DNA of 64,000 bases from CBDCFV01 sp963664625 (lineage in GTDB: Bacteria; Chloroflexota; Dehalococcoidia; Lucifugimonadales; UBA3495). Below, one piece after another: positions 6,867 to 14,257 of the stretch. The stretch spans positions 1,984,001-2,048,000 of the forward strand of contig OY761541.1 in assembly GCA_963664625.1 (NCBI GenBank), given 5' to 3'. How positions within the stretch are numbered: the first letter of the stretch is position 1; the number at the start of each line of letters is the position of its first letter. Position numbers and translations under genes: made by a program. The notes beneath the pieces are model-generated. The model ran no database searches. It had not been told where the DNA came from and saw only the letters and a list, made by a program, of their open reading frames with translations.

Positions 6867-8475
6867 ATGGCAAGGTGACTCTGCCGAGGACGTTGCCAAT
6901 TTGGGAATAGCTTACGCCGAACTTCTCTGCCAACTGTTTTCGAGTGGCCCCGGACTTGTACTCAGAATAAATGGCTTCTTTGTCAGCATTAGACAATTTC
7001 CACAGCCTCTTTTCATCAGGTGAAGGCGGGGTATAGGCTGGATCGTAATAGGTCTCGTTGCGAATTATCCCGCCAATCACGGAACTATCAACGCCGAACT
7101 CTCGGCCCATCGCGCTTTGTGTTATTCGTTCGGTTGCATACCTTTTCCGGATATCATTTGCATCTGCCGTTGACAACTTCCTTCTGACGCTGAATTCGGG
7201 ATTTCGCAGAGTGTAATCCGGGTCATGGAAAGTTTTATTTACGACTATATTGCAAATGGCACCAACAGTTACGCCATACTTGCCCGCTAACTTCTTATAG
7301 GTAATTTTGCCCGGTTCGTATTCGTCTCGAATTGCACATACATCTGCCCGATTGAGTTTTTGCATCGCGTGGTTACCAGCTTCAACAGTGTCTCGCATAT
7401 TGTCGAATTGGTCGCCCAAGTACAAGTGGTCAGGGTTGATGCAACTGGTATTGTGGCAGAGATGATTTATTTGACCGCCTTCGGGAATCAGCCCATTACG
7501 CGTTTCCCAAGCGACTCGGTGCATCAGGATGTGTTTGTTACCAGCCAAGGTCATGGTCCCGTGCCCTGAATCCTTTTTTGCCCACCGCCATATATGACAA
7601 CCGGTTTCAGGTTCTTGTATCCAATCGTCGTCGGTAATTAGCGGTTGGTCTGGTTTGCGGCGAGGTTTACGCTCTGGGTCTCTCAATTCTTTTCGACGGC
7701 GTTCCTGTTCGGATTTACCGGTAGGGGCTGGCCCATTGATTGCCTGCAAGGTAGGACGGGCATTGGTATTGTCTGGTTGAGCTTTGTCTAATTTCCGGTT
7801 GGATGCCTTCCGGGGTGAAACGACATATCCTGGGTCATAGTAGAGCTTATTCAGAATGACAGCCGAAATCGTACTTTGGCTAACTTGAAATTCCAGCGCT
7901 AAATCCTTCTGAGATATATCGCCTTTTCGATAAATTTCGCGTATTTCCTTGGCAGAGCTTTCATCAAGTGTTTTACTAAGCCCGCTCTTTCGCATACGCT
8001 CTTTGGGTGGAGGATTATAGGCTTGATCATAGAAAGTTTCGTTGGCTATGATCAGTCTGATAGTGCCAGCAGTTACGACATACCGCCTTGCAATTTCGTT
8101 TCTCGAAACTCCCCCTCCGGCGAATTGGCTCCGAATTTCGGTGGCGTCAGGGGGCGAGAGTTTCTGGATGTGCTGATTCCCTGCTAACACCATATCCTGT
8201 GCGTTTTCCTTTGGAGTTCCAGCACACAGGTGCTCGGCGTTAATACAGGATGGGTTGCCACAAATATGGCGTATTATCTGGCCGTCAGGGATTGGACCAT
8301 AGGCCAACTCGTAGGATACACGATGCGCCTTACGCGGTTTACCTTTGAAAAGCACTAAAGCATAACCCTTGGGATGTACCGACCAGTTCCATACCCAACA
8401 ACCATCGTCGTTGACAGTGTAGTCAATGGGGCGAATGGGCAGGTCTCCGGGTTTTACTGGGGGCTTCCTTGGCAT
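6865..8475 (-). CDS. Modular protein with two HNH and five HTH-like units
   Basis: A 536-residue protein with internal duplication. HNH-type zinc motifs are at about 51-90 (IIRHICGNPSCINAEHL) and 319-362 (QINHLCHNTSCINPDHLYLG), both of the HNH_3 style (H-x-C-x-N-x-x-C-x-N-x-x-H-L). Around them are five units of about 45 residues with the pattern L-S-x-x-D-A-x-x-I-R, a predicted helix-turn-helix, then a short tail such as NETYYDPAY: about 105-150, 166-214, 373-420, 433-480 and 493-536. Order: HNH-HTH-HTH-basic linker-HNH-HTH-HTH-HTH. A DNA endonuclease, possibly of free-standing homing type, is the best reading. The gene is visibly more AT-rich than its neighbours, a sign of transfer. Confidence 0.75.
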   Translation of the reverse strand: MPRKPPVKPGDLPIRPIDYTVNDDGCWVWNWSVHPKGYALVLFKGKPRKAHRVSYELAYGPIPDGQIIRHICGNPSCINAEHLCAGTPKENAQDMVLAGNQHIQKLSPPDATEIRSQFAGGGVSRNEIARRYVVTAGTIRLIIANETFYDQAYNPPPKERMRKSGLSKTLDESSAKEIREIYRKGDISQKDLALEFQVSQSTISAVILNKLYYDPGYVVSPRKASNRKLDKAQPDNTNARPTLQAINGPAPTGKSEQERRRKELRDPERKPRRKPDQPLITDDDWIQEPETGCHIWRWAKKDSGHGTMTLAGNKHILMHRVAWETRNGLIPEGGQINHLCHNTSCINPDHLYLGDQFDNMRDTVEAGNHAMQKLNRADVCAIRDEYEPGKITYKKLAGKYGVTVGAICNIVVNKTFHDPDYTLRNPEFSVRRKLSTADANDIRKRYATERITQSAMGREFGVDSSVIGGIIRNETYYDPAYTPPSPDEKRLWKLSNADKEAIYSEYKSGATRKQLAEKFGVSYSQIGNVLGRVTLP

Positions 8476-8812
8476 AGTATGTAACCTGTATATCGTTATA
8501 TAACAAGTAATTATGCAAATATGAAAGGCCCTTATTAAGGAGTAACCGTTCAGCCTTGATGAGGCTCCAAGTACCTAATGGTCCCGACTTTCACTCTTCG
8601 GCATTTGGCACTCCAGGGGTCTCGACCTACTCGCCGCCTGACGGCAGCTACTCGCTTCCCTGACTCCGGATAGTTACCTGTACGGACCTTGGCCTATTCC
8701 TCAGCGTGTCTAACGCCGAGTACAATGAACAGGACAATATGTTCATTTCTGCGTCGTTAGGAAAGCTTGTTTAACGGCGTGGGACACCGGTTGCCGCCGC
8801 CCAAGCCGTTCC
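8476..8812. other. Unassigned structured spacer
   Basis: 337 bases lie between the HNH gene start and the end of the Lrp-type gene. No frame of useful length exists. Small inverted repeats are present: TGAACA-ggacaata-TGTTCA at 8726-8745 and GCCG-cctga-CGGC near 8632. The half next to the HNH gene is AT-rich. I tested it by eye against tmRNA, SRP RNA, RNase P and group I/II intron cores and found no match. Confidence 0.4.
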
Positions 8813-9040
8813 TCAGAACCACAAACAGGTTACGGTGTTGGTGATGCCGCCTATTGGCCGGACTCTGTGGCGCAAAATTTCGGTAAGGTCTTCCGGTGTA
8901 GCCGCCTCCAACTCAAGGACTATGTCATAAGGGCCAAGGACTTCCCGGGCGTATGCCCCGTTGATGGCGCGCAGCCGCTCAACTATGTTCTGTGTCTTGG
9001 TGGGTTCGGTGTTGATTAGTACATAAGCATTGGTTGCCAT
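8813..9040 (-). CDS. Lrp/AsnC-type ligand-binding (RAM) domain protein
   Basis: A 75-residue protein made only of the alpha-beta ligand domain of Lrp/AsnC regulators: MATNAYVLINTEPTKTQNIV, GPYDIVLELEAATPEDL, then HRVRPIGGITNTVTCLWF. There is no helix-turn-helix. Such stand-alone domains usually form oligomers and bind amino acids or act as enzyme partners. I chose the ATG at 9038-9040, seven bases after AGAGG; the frame stays open upstream for 17 codons. It lies downstream of a flavin oxidoreductase on the same strand, so shared transcription is possible. Confidence 0.85.
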   Translation of the reverse strand: MATNAYVLINTEPTKTQNIVERLRAINGAYAREVLGPYDIVLELEAATPEDLTEILRHRVRPIGGITNTVTCLWF

Positions 9041-9154
9041 TACATTACCTCTACGGATGAGTCTGCTATTCTTGGCCCTCACTGTTTTCACGAGGGGTCT
9101 GAGCTTTTCATCTAAAAAGACGGGGAAAGAGACGGGACTTTACGCCATCGACGG

Positions 9155-10282
9155 TTAGTCCTTCAACGCCGGGATGACCTCTTTGCCGAACAGCTCAAGG
9201 GAGCGCATGGTGTCTTGGTGGGACAGTTGGCCCCCTTGGGCTTCCAGCAGCAGCGAGCCCACGCCCAGCCGCTCCTTGATGTGGCGCAGTTGCTTGATGA
9301 CCGAGTCGGGGTTGCCCACCACCAAGTGGTAGCGTTCCTGCAACTCCTGGTACGACATCTCGTTTAACGGCACGGGGCGTCTGCCGGCGACGGCCGCCGC
9401 TCCGGCGCGGGAGGCATATCCGGGGGGAGACCAGTACTCGCGGGGGCCGCGCAGGGGGTAGTTCATCCGCCACAAGAAGGCTTTCCCCGCTTCCTGGGCC
9501 TTCTCCTCGGTCTCGTTTACGTGACAGCAAACCATGAACGCAAACTTCTCAGGTCCCGGCTCCCATCCGTCGGCTGCGGCGTACTCCCGGTAGCGCGCGA
9601 ACAGGTTCTCGGCCACGTCCAGCGGAGTCAGGAAGGCGGCGTAGGTATAACGGTTGCGGGCCGCCCATTGCACCGTTTCGGGGCTGCCGGTGCCGGGCAC
9701 CCAGACCGGCGGATGGGGTTTCTGTATGGGCAGCATCCAAGGATTGACTGCCCGGTACTGGTAATGCTTTCCCTCCCACCTGAACGGTCCCGGAGTGGTC
9801 CACGCTTTGATGATCAGGTCGTGGCATTCTTCGAACCGTTCCCGGTTGTGGATGGGGTTGGTGTTGTTGGCCCAGGTCTCGATACCGATGCCCCTGACGA
9901 ACCCTGAAATGATCCGCCCGCCGGAGATAACGTCCAGCATGGCGATTTCCTCGGCCAATCGGACCGGGTTGTCCGACGTGGGGAGCATGTTGCCCAGCAT
10001 CAGGATTTTCGCCCTGCTGGTGGCCCTGGCGAGGATACCGCCGCTGATGTTCACCTCCACGTCCATGCACGAGGGGGTGTTGTGGTGCTCGTTGATCATC
10101 AGCCCGTCGAAACCCACTTCCTCGGCATACTGGTACTCGTCGAAGTACCGCTTGAAGAGGTCCTGCGCTTTCACCGGGTCGAAGTAAGTGTTGGGGAAGG
10201 TGAGCCGCATCGACGGGTACTTTTCCGCTTCCGACTCCGGAAATTCGGCGAAGGGCATTTCGGTGAAGTAGTAAAAGTCCAT
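9155..10282 (-). CDS. LLM-class flavin-dependent oxidoreductase
   Basis: A 375-residue luciferase-like monooxygenase. The bacterial luciferase fold is shown by GFDGLMINEHHNTPSCMD (about 58-75), LGNMLPTSDNPVRLAEEIAM and DVISGGRIISGFVRGIG (flavin-phosphate region), NRERFEECHDLIIKAW and PHPPVWVPGTGSPETV. Members use FMN or F420; no partner reductase is nearby and the substrate is unknown. The ATG at 10282 follows GGAGTTTTCTC. A clear paralogue (403 residues) is at 11988-13199, so this 4-kb stretch looks like a small catabolic cluster together with the hydrolase at 11155. Confidence 0.92.
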   Translation of the reverse strand: MDFYYFTEMPFAEFPESEAEKYPSMRLTFPNTYFDPVKAQDLFKRYFDEYQYAEEVGFDGLMINEHHNTPSCMDVEVNISGGILARATSRAKILMLGNMLPTSDNPVRLAEEIAMLDVISGGRIISGFVRGIGIETWANNTNPIHNRERFEECHDLIIKAWTTPGPFRWEGKHYQYRAVNPWMLPIQKPHPPVWVPGTGSPETVQWAARNRYTYAAFLTPLDVAENLFARYREYAAADGWEPGPEKFAFMVCCHVNETEEKAQEAGKAFLWRMNYPLRGPREYWSPPGYASRAGAAAVAGRRPVPLNEMSYQELQERYHLVVGNPDSVIKQLRHIKERLGVGSLLLEAQGGQLSHQDTMRSLELFGKEVIPALKD

Positions 10283-10304
10283 GAGAAAACTCCAATACCC
10301 GGAT

Positions 10305-10778
10305 TCAGTTGCTCCTGATATCCAACAGGACGTAGACAGCGAAAGCGCGTCGGTCTTTACGGGGAACTTTCATAAACTGGGCGATCACACTCTCTGTCGT
10401 TTCTATGTCCTTCAGGACGGTGGATTTATAGAAAGTTCCGTCCGGGGCGTAGTCTGCGCTTTCCCGTTTCCTCTGCATATCTATAAATCTGACCGCGAAG
10501 GCTTGAACCTCGCCCGGGAATCTTCTGATGATTTGGTTAGCGCAACGTCGTCTTGCGGTTGTATGTTGCAGTGCTCGATAGGCTTGCCGCCAAGCTGGTG
10601 TGCTCCGGTTGGCCCCCGCGCCGCCTACCAGCATATCGGCGCAGCACTCTGCCAGACAGTGAAACAGCGCATAGTAAGTAGTGCTGACGGCCCGGCGAAG
10701 ATTGGTCTGTCTGGGTCGTCTGCCAGTCGTTCCTAACGCCAAGTCCCTGGCTGTGGCGATGAAATCACTGGGCCTCAA
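10305..10778 (-). CDS. HEPN-domain protein, possible toxin
   Basis: A 157-residue helical protein. Near residues 28-45 it has LRRAVSTTYYALFHCLAECC, the R-A-x-S-x-x-Y-Y-A-x-F-H helix typical of UPF0332/HEPN proteins. HEPN proteins are often RNases in toxin-antitoxin pairs or abortive infection systems, but the R-x4-6-H catalytic motif is not evident here, so activity is not assured. The start codon lies two bases after the stop of the small gene at 10781-11080, so the two are co-transcribed with the small gene first. The partner is not an obvious nucleotidyltransferase of the MNT type. Confidence 0.65.
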   Translation of the reverse strand: MRPSDFIATARDLALGTTGRRPRQTNLRRAVSTTYYALFHCLAECCADMLVGGAGANRSTPAWRQAYRALQHTTARRRCANQIIRRFPGEVQAFAVRFIDMQRKRESADYAPDGTFYKSTVLKDIETTESVIAQFMKVPRKDRRAFAVYVLLDIRSN

Positions 10779-10780
10779 CC

Positions 10781-11080
10781 TTATCGTCCCCGGTTATAAC
10801 TCTTCCATTCTGATTTTTCGATGAGCGACGTTGACGGGAATCCCTCGATACCCGCCTCTTCAAGTTTGAGCCAAATTCTTGGAATAAAATTGGCATACCA
10901 TCCCGGGTCCAACAGTTTCTGGTCTCCGTCAAAAACAATAGCGATATCTAAGTATTTGAAACCGTCATCGGTTGTATACGGCTCTACCAGAATCGGACTG
11001 AAAACGAACTTGCCGGCGAAGCGTTCATTAAGGTCTTCCAAGACAATATCTTCGATTTTTTTGGAAGCTTCAGTGTACAT
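10781..11080 (-). CDS. Small protein paired with HEPN gene
   Basis: A 99-residue protein I do not recognise. It starts MYTEASKKIEDIVLEDLNER and contains YLDIAIVFDGDQKLLDPGWY (about 60-80), an alternation of hydrophobic and acidic residues that suggests a beta-strand core with a conserved acidic turn. I prefer the ATG at 11078-11080 because AGGAAAAGAG lies upstream; an ATG at 11119 would add 13 residues. The two-base spacing to the HEPN gene suggests an antitoxin or partner role. That is inference from position only. Confidence 0.55.
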   Translation of the reverse strand: MYTEASKKIEDIVLEDLNERFAGKFVFSPILVEPYTTDDGFKYLDIAIVFDGDQKLLDPGWYANFIPRIWLKLEEAGIEGFPSTSLIEKSEWKSYNRGR

Positions 11081-11154
11081 TTTGTCATCTCTTTTCCTGT
11101 CGATTCTATCATAGGCCATTTACAGCAGAGCGTCTTGACTTCCCTCTCCGTTGG

Positions 11155-11940
11155 CTACGCCAAAAACTCCAGCGCCGCCTTAACGAACTCTTCCGGCTTT
11201 TCCACTTGGGGCGCATGACCGCAATTGTCGATGATCACCAAGTCCGACTCGGGTATTGCTTGGCGGTAGAGTTCGCCGCACTCCAGCGGCACCAAGCAGT
11301 CCTCCCGCCCCCAGACGATGCGGGTGGGTATATTGACCCGTCCCAGAAGGCCGGGCAGCCGGGGGTCGTACATGTAGGGCTTCCAGCACAGGCGCACGGC
11401 CATCTCGCGGTTGCCCTCGGCTATCTCCACCTGCTCAGGGGTGGGCGCCTGCCCGTAAATCTGGGCGTATTCCGGGGCCTGCTTGGGGTCGTGGAACAGC
11501 AACTCGGTGACTTGGGCAGGGCTGATGATGAAAATGTCCGCTATCTCGCCCTGCTGCGGCTTGATGCCAACCGCGTCCACCAGCATCAACTTGCTGAAGG
11601 CGTGGCGGCAGGAGGCGGCGACCTCCGCGGCGATCCAGCCGCCCATCGAAAACCCGATGGCCCTTGCGCCTTCCAGTCCCTGCTCTTCCAGGAACCAGGT
11701 GTAGAAGGACGCCATGTCCGCTATGGTCTCCAGCCATTCCGGGCGTTCCGATTGATGGTAGCCGGGGTGAGTAGGGATATGGACGGTGTACCGGTCAGCC
11801 AACTCCTGAACGTAGCGCAACCATCCGGAATTGCCGCCGGCGCCGTGGAACAATACCAGCGGGTCGCCGGAACCGCCGGTGAGCATGTGGACCCGGTTGC
11901 CGCCCACTTGGACTGATTTTTCGGTGAAGTCTGAGGCCAT
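11155..11940 (-). CDS. Alpha/beta hydrolase
   Basis: A 261-residue alpha/beta-hydrolase. The oxyanion region is LVLFHGAGGNSGWLRYV (about 28-44), the nucleophile elbow is GFSMGGWIAAEVAA with Ser near 97, the acid is in RIVWGREDCLVPLE (about 210-225) and the histidine in IIDNCGHAPQVEKPEEF near 241. It resembles C-C bond hydrolases and esterases of aromatic degradation (MhpC/BphD style), but substrate cannot be read. AAAGGGAGAG precedes the ATG. It lies between two LLM-class oxidoreductases on the same strand. Confidence 0.9.
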   Translation of the reverse strand: MASDFTEKSVQVGGNRVHMLTGGSGDPLVLFHGAGGNSGWLRYVQELADRYTVHIPTHPGYHQSERPEWLETIADMASFYTWFLEEQGLEGARAIGFSMGGWIAAEVAASCRHAFSKLMLVDAVGIKPQQGEIADIFIISPAQVTELLFHDPKQAPEYAQIYGQAPTPEQVEIAEGNREMAVRLCWKPYMYDPRLPGLLGRVNIPTRIVWGREDCLVPLECGELYRQAIPESDLVIIDNCGHAPQVEKPEEFVKAALEFLA

Positions 11941-11987
11941 GTCTCTCCCTTTCTAAGTGGCTGGTGGTCAGTGTCCAGTGGCTACTA

Positions 11988-13199
11988 CTACGGTGCCTTC
12001 TGGAACGGGTCGGTCAACTCCAGTTCCTCGCCGATTTCCCGGAGCGCCGGTAGGACTTCCTGCCCCATGAGTTCAAGGCACCTCATGCTGTCCTCGTGAC
12101 TGATGGTGCCGTCGTTGGTCCAGACGGCCAATATGCCCGGCCGCATCTGCGCCAGCACCTCTCGCAGTTGGCTGACAACCGTATCCGGGCTGCCGATGAT
12201 CCACCGCTTGGATGCCAGGATGTCATCATAGGCCGCCGAGTCCAATCCGCCGACGCGGAACGGGTCGCTGCGTATCTGCTCACGCAGTCTCAGGAAGCGC
12301 GGGTCCCGGCTGGCGCTGCCGTACCCCACCGGCGACATATAGTCCCGGGGCATGGGGACGCGCCCCACGCCTATGTTGCCCTCCATGTACCCCTTTCCCA
12401 CTTCACGGGCCTTCTCGTCGGTGTCCTGAACGTGGATGCGCACCAAGTAGCCGAAATGCTCCGGGCCGGGCTCGTAGCCGTGCTGCCGGGCGGTCTCGGC
12501 GTAGATCTCCATCATGTCCTGGGTGCCTTGGTGGTCGGTTTCCAGGAACAGGTAGGGGTAGTGGCGTTCCGCGCACCAGACCAGGGTCTCGGGGCTGCCG
12601 GTGCCGGGAATCCACACCGGTGGGTGCGGTTTCTGTAAAGGGGTCTCGAAGGGGTTGACCACCCGGAACTGGTAGTGCTTGCCCTCCCAGCGGAACGGGC
12701 CGGGCGTAGTCCAGGTCTTGATGAGCAGGTCGTGGGCCTCCTCGAACCGCTCCCGGTTGAACAGGGGGTTGGTATTGGTGGCCAGGCTCTCCACGCCCGT
12801 CCCCCGGACGAAACCGGAAACCAGACGCCCGCGGGAAATCATGTCTATCTCCGCCAGTTCCTCGGCCAAGCGGATGGGGTTGTCGAAGATGGGCAGGGGA
12901 TTGCCCAGCAGCACGATCTTGGGTTTCTTGGTAATCCGGGCGAGGATGGCGGCCTCCAGGTTCATCGTCGCGCCCAAGCAGGTGGGCGTGTTGTGATGCT
13001 CGTTGAGCATCAGGCCGTCGAACCCCACCTCTTCGGAGTACTCGTACTCGTCCAAGTACATGTTGTAAAGCTCGGAGCCGAGTTGGGGATCGAAGTGGGA
13101 GTTGGAGAAGGTAAGGCGCACCGCCTCATTGGGGCTGTTGAGAACGTCCTCCCGGGTGTAGTTGACGTAGGCACGTTCGGTGAAGCGCATCAAGAACAT
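11988..13199 (-). CDS. LLM-class flavin-dependent oxidoreductase, second copy
   Basis: A 403-residue paralogue of the protein at 9155-10282. Shared landmarks: LTFSNSHFDPQLGSELYNMY, GFDGLMLNEHHNTPTCLGA, VLLGNPLPIFDNPIRLAEE, SRGRLVSGFVRGTGVES, then GPFRWEGKHYQFRVVNP and PHPPVWIPGTGSPETL. The C-terminus is longer than that of the first copy (ELTDPFQKAP). Perfect AGGAGG lies six bases before the ATG. The cofactor is probably FMN; the substrate is unknown. A VapBC-type pair lies just upstream on the same strand. Confidence 0.92.
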   Translation of the reverse strand: MFLMRFTERAYVNYTREDVLNSPNEAVRLTFSNSHFDPQLGSELYNMYLDEYEYSEEVGFDGLMLNEHHNTPTCLGATMNLEAAILARITKKPKIVLLGNPLPIFDNPIRLAEELAEIDMISRGRLVSGFVRGTGVESLATNTNPLFNRERFEEAHDLLIKTWTTPGPFRWEGKHYQFRVVNPFETPLQKPHPPVWIPGTGSPETLVWCAERHYPYLFLETDHQGTQDMMEIYAETARQHGYEPGPEHFGYLVRIHVQDTDEKAREVGKGYMEGNIGVGRVPMPRDYMSPVGYGSASRDPRFLRLREQIRSDPFRVGGLDSAAYDDILASKRWIIGSPDTVVSQLREVLAQMRPGILAVWTNDGTISHEDSMRCLELMGQEVLPALREIGEELELTDPFQKAP

Positions 13200-13209
13200 G
13201 GGGTGCCTC

Positions 13210-13662
13210 CTAATCCGCCGTAGCTTCGGATGGCAGTTCGCCTATCCAGCGGACTCTCGGGTGAGAATTGTTTGCGGCATTGTAAAATCGCCTGTCGGCC
13301 GTCCACAGTTCGCAGTCGAGTATTCTGGCAAGAGCCAGGTAGTGACAGTCATAGGCAGCCGGCAGACCCAATGCCGACGCCAGTTCCAAAGCCTGCCGGT
13401 ACAAGCCGCGATCCTCAATCACGTCTATATCCTGTTCAAGAAATCTGAGGACTAACTCAACTGCTCCATCGACTGTTATATTGCCTTGGGTTACCTGACG
13501 GTGTATGGCGTTTGTGACTTCTGAGCGTATGAGGTACGGAGCGGCGATTCTGGTCCGGCCCAACTCCCAATTTTGACGCAAGATACGGGACTGCGGCGAG
13601 TAATCCACCGGGACCAACCAACTGAACACTATATTGGCGTCTACCACTATCGTCCCGTTCAT
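13210..13662 (-). CDS. vapC: PIN-domain toxin, VapC family
   Basis: A 150-residue PIN-domain protein. The metal-binding acidic residues are in the expected places: VVDANIVFSWL (first Asp near 8), APYLIRSEVTNAI (Glu near 48), LPAAYDCHYLALA (Asp near 104) and LWTADRRFYNA (Asp near 122). VapC proteins are Mg-dependent RNases that cleave tRNA or rRNA. The start overlaps the end of the antitoxin gene by four bases (ATGA), so translation is coupled. Length is slightly above the usual 130-140. Confidence 0.88.
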   Translation of the reverse strand: MNGTIVVDANIVFSWLVPVDYSPQSRILRQNWELGRTRIAAPYLIRSEVTNAIHRQVTQGNITVDGAVELVLRFLEQDIDVIEDRGLYRQALELASALGLPAAYDCHYLALARILDCELWTADRRFYNAANNSHPRVRWIGELPSEATAD

Positions 13663-14042
13663 TCCTTCTTCGGGAGTCCCTCCCGAGACTTGTCGAGCAA
13701 GTGTTGCAGTTCTGCATCCCGATATTCATCCAATTCGTCACCTAACACCATGTCTATAGCGTCAATGTATCCGCGGTACGCCGCTATGATGTCCGTTGAG
13801 TCAGGTTCTTTACGCATCCCCCCGGCCAGTTCTATCCGAAGTCTAGTTAACTCAGCGTGGGGGCGCTGAACGGTCTTGATGACCTTCACCATCGGCTCTT
13901 CCTCATCTGGGGCGAGTCCGATGTTGAGAACCCGGATGCAGAGTTGCTCGACACTGACGCCTTCCCGCGCCGCGAGGGATTCAAGACGCCCCTTGAGGCC
14001 AGCATCTAGGTCCAGAACGATTCGATAGTCAGAGTTGGCCAT
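13659..14042 (-). CDS. RHH-type antitoxin paired with VapC
   Basis: A 127-residue protein whose first 45 residues look like a ribbon-helix-helix DNA-binding domain: MANSDYRIVLDLDAGLKGRL, then ESLAAREGVSVEQLCIRVLN. The rest is helical and charged, ending EGLPKKE, and would wrap the toxin. It probably represses its own operon. I chose the ATG at 14040-14042; an upstream open stretch of 27 codons lacks conserved features. It overlaps vapC by four bases. Confidence 0.75.
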   Translation of the reverse strand: MANSDYRIVLDLDAGLKGRLESLAAREGVSVEQLCIRVLNIGLAPDEEEPMVKVIKTVQRPHAELTRLRIELAGGMRKEPDSTDIIAAYRGYIDAIDMVLGDELDEYRDAELQHLLDKSREGLPKKE

Positions 14043-14180
14043 ATCCGCCCGGTTGTTGGAGAGTACATGTAGGAATGTAGCGCATTCGTCCCAATACGTC
14101 AAAGAACCTGTAACCGCCACCAAGCCAACACCCGTGTATACCGAGGAGCGCCATTGTCATGCGCGCCGGACGCTTTCACG

Positions 14181-14189
14181 TGCTATATA
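14181..14189 (+). promoter_or_regulatory. Possible extended -10 promoter of serA
   Basis: TGCTATATA fits an extended -10 element about 70 bases before the serA ATG. No convincing -35 hexamer is at the usual distance. Confidence 0.35.
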
Positions 14190-14257
14190 CTAAACCTAAA
14201 CCCTGCAACCGCCGCCCGGTCATACGTGTCGGGCGTTGAAGCACAGGACATTTCATC

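Noticed and set aside
8476..8812. tmRNA, SRP RNA, RNase P RNA or intron core
   Set aside because: The conserved cores of these RNAs are not present when the spacer is read on either strand.
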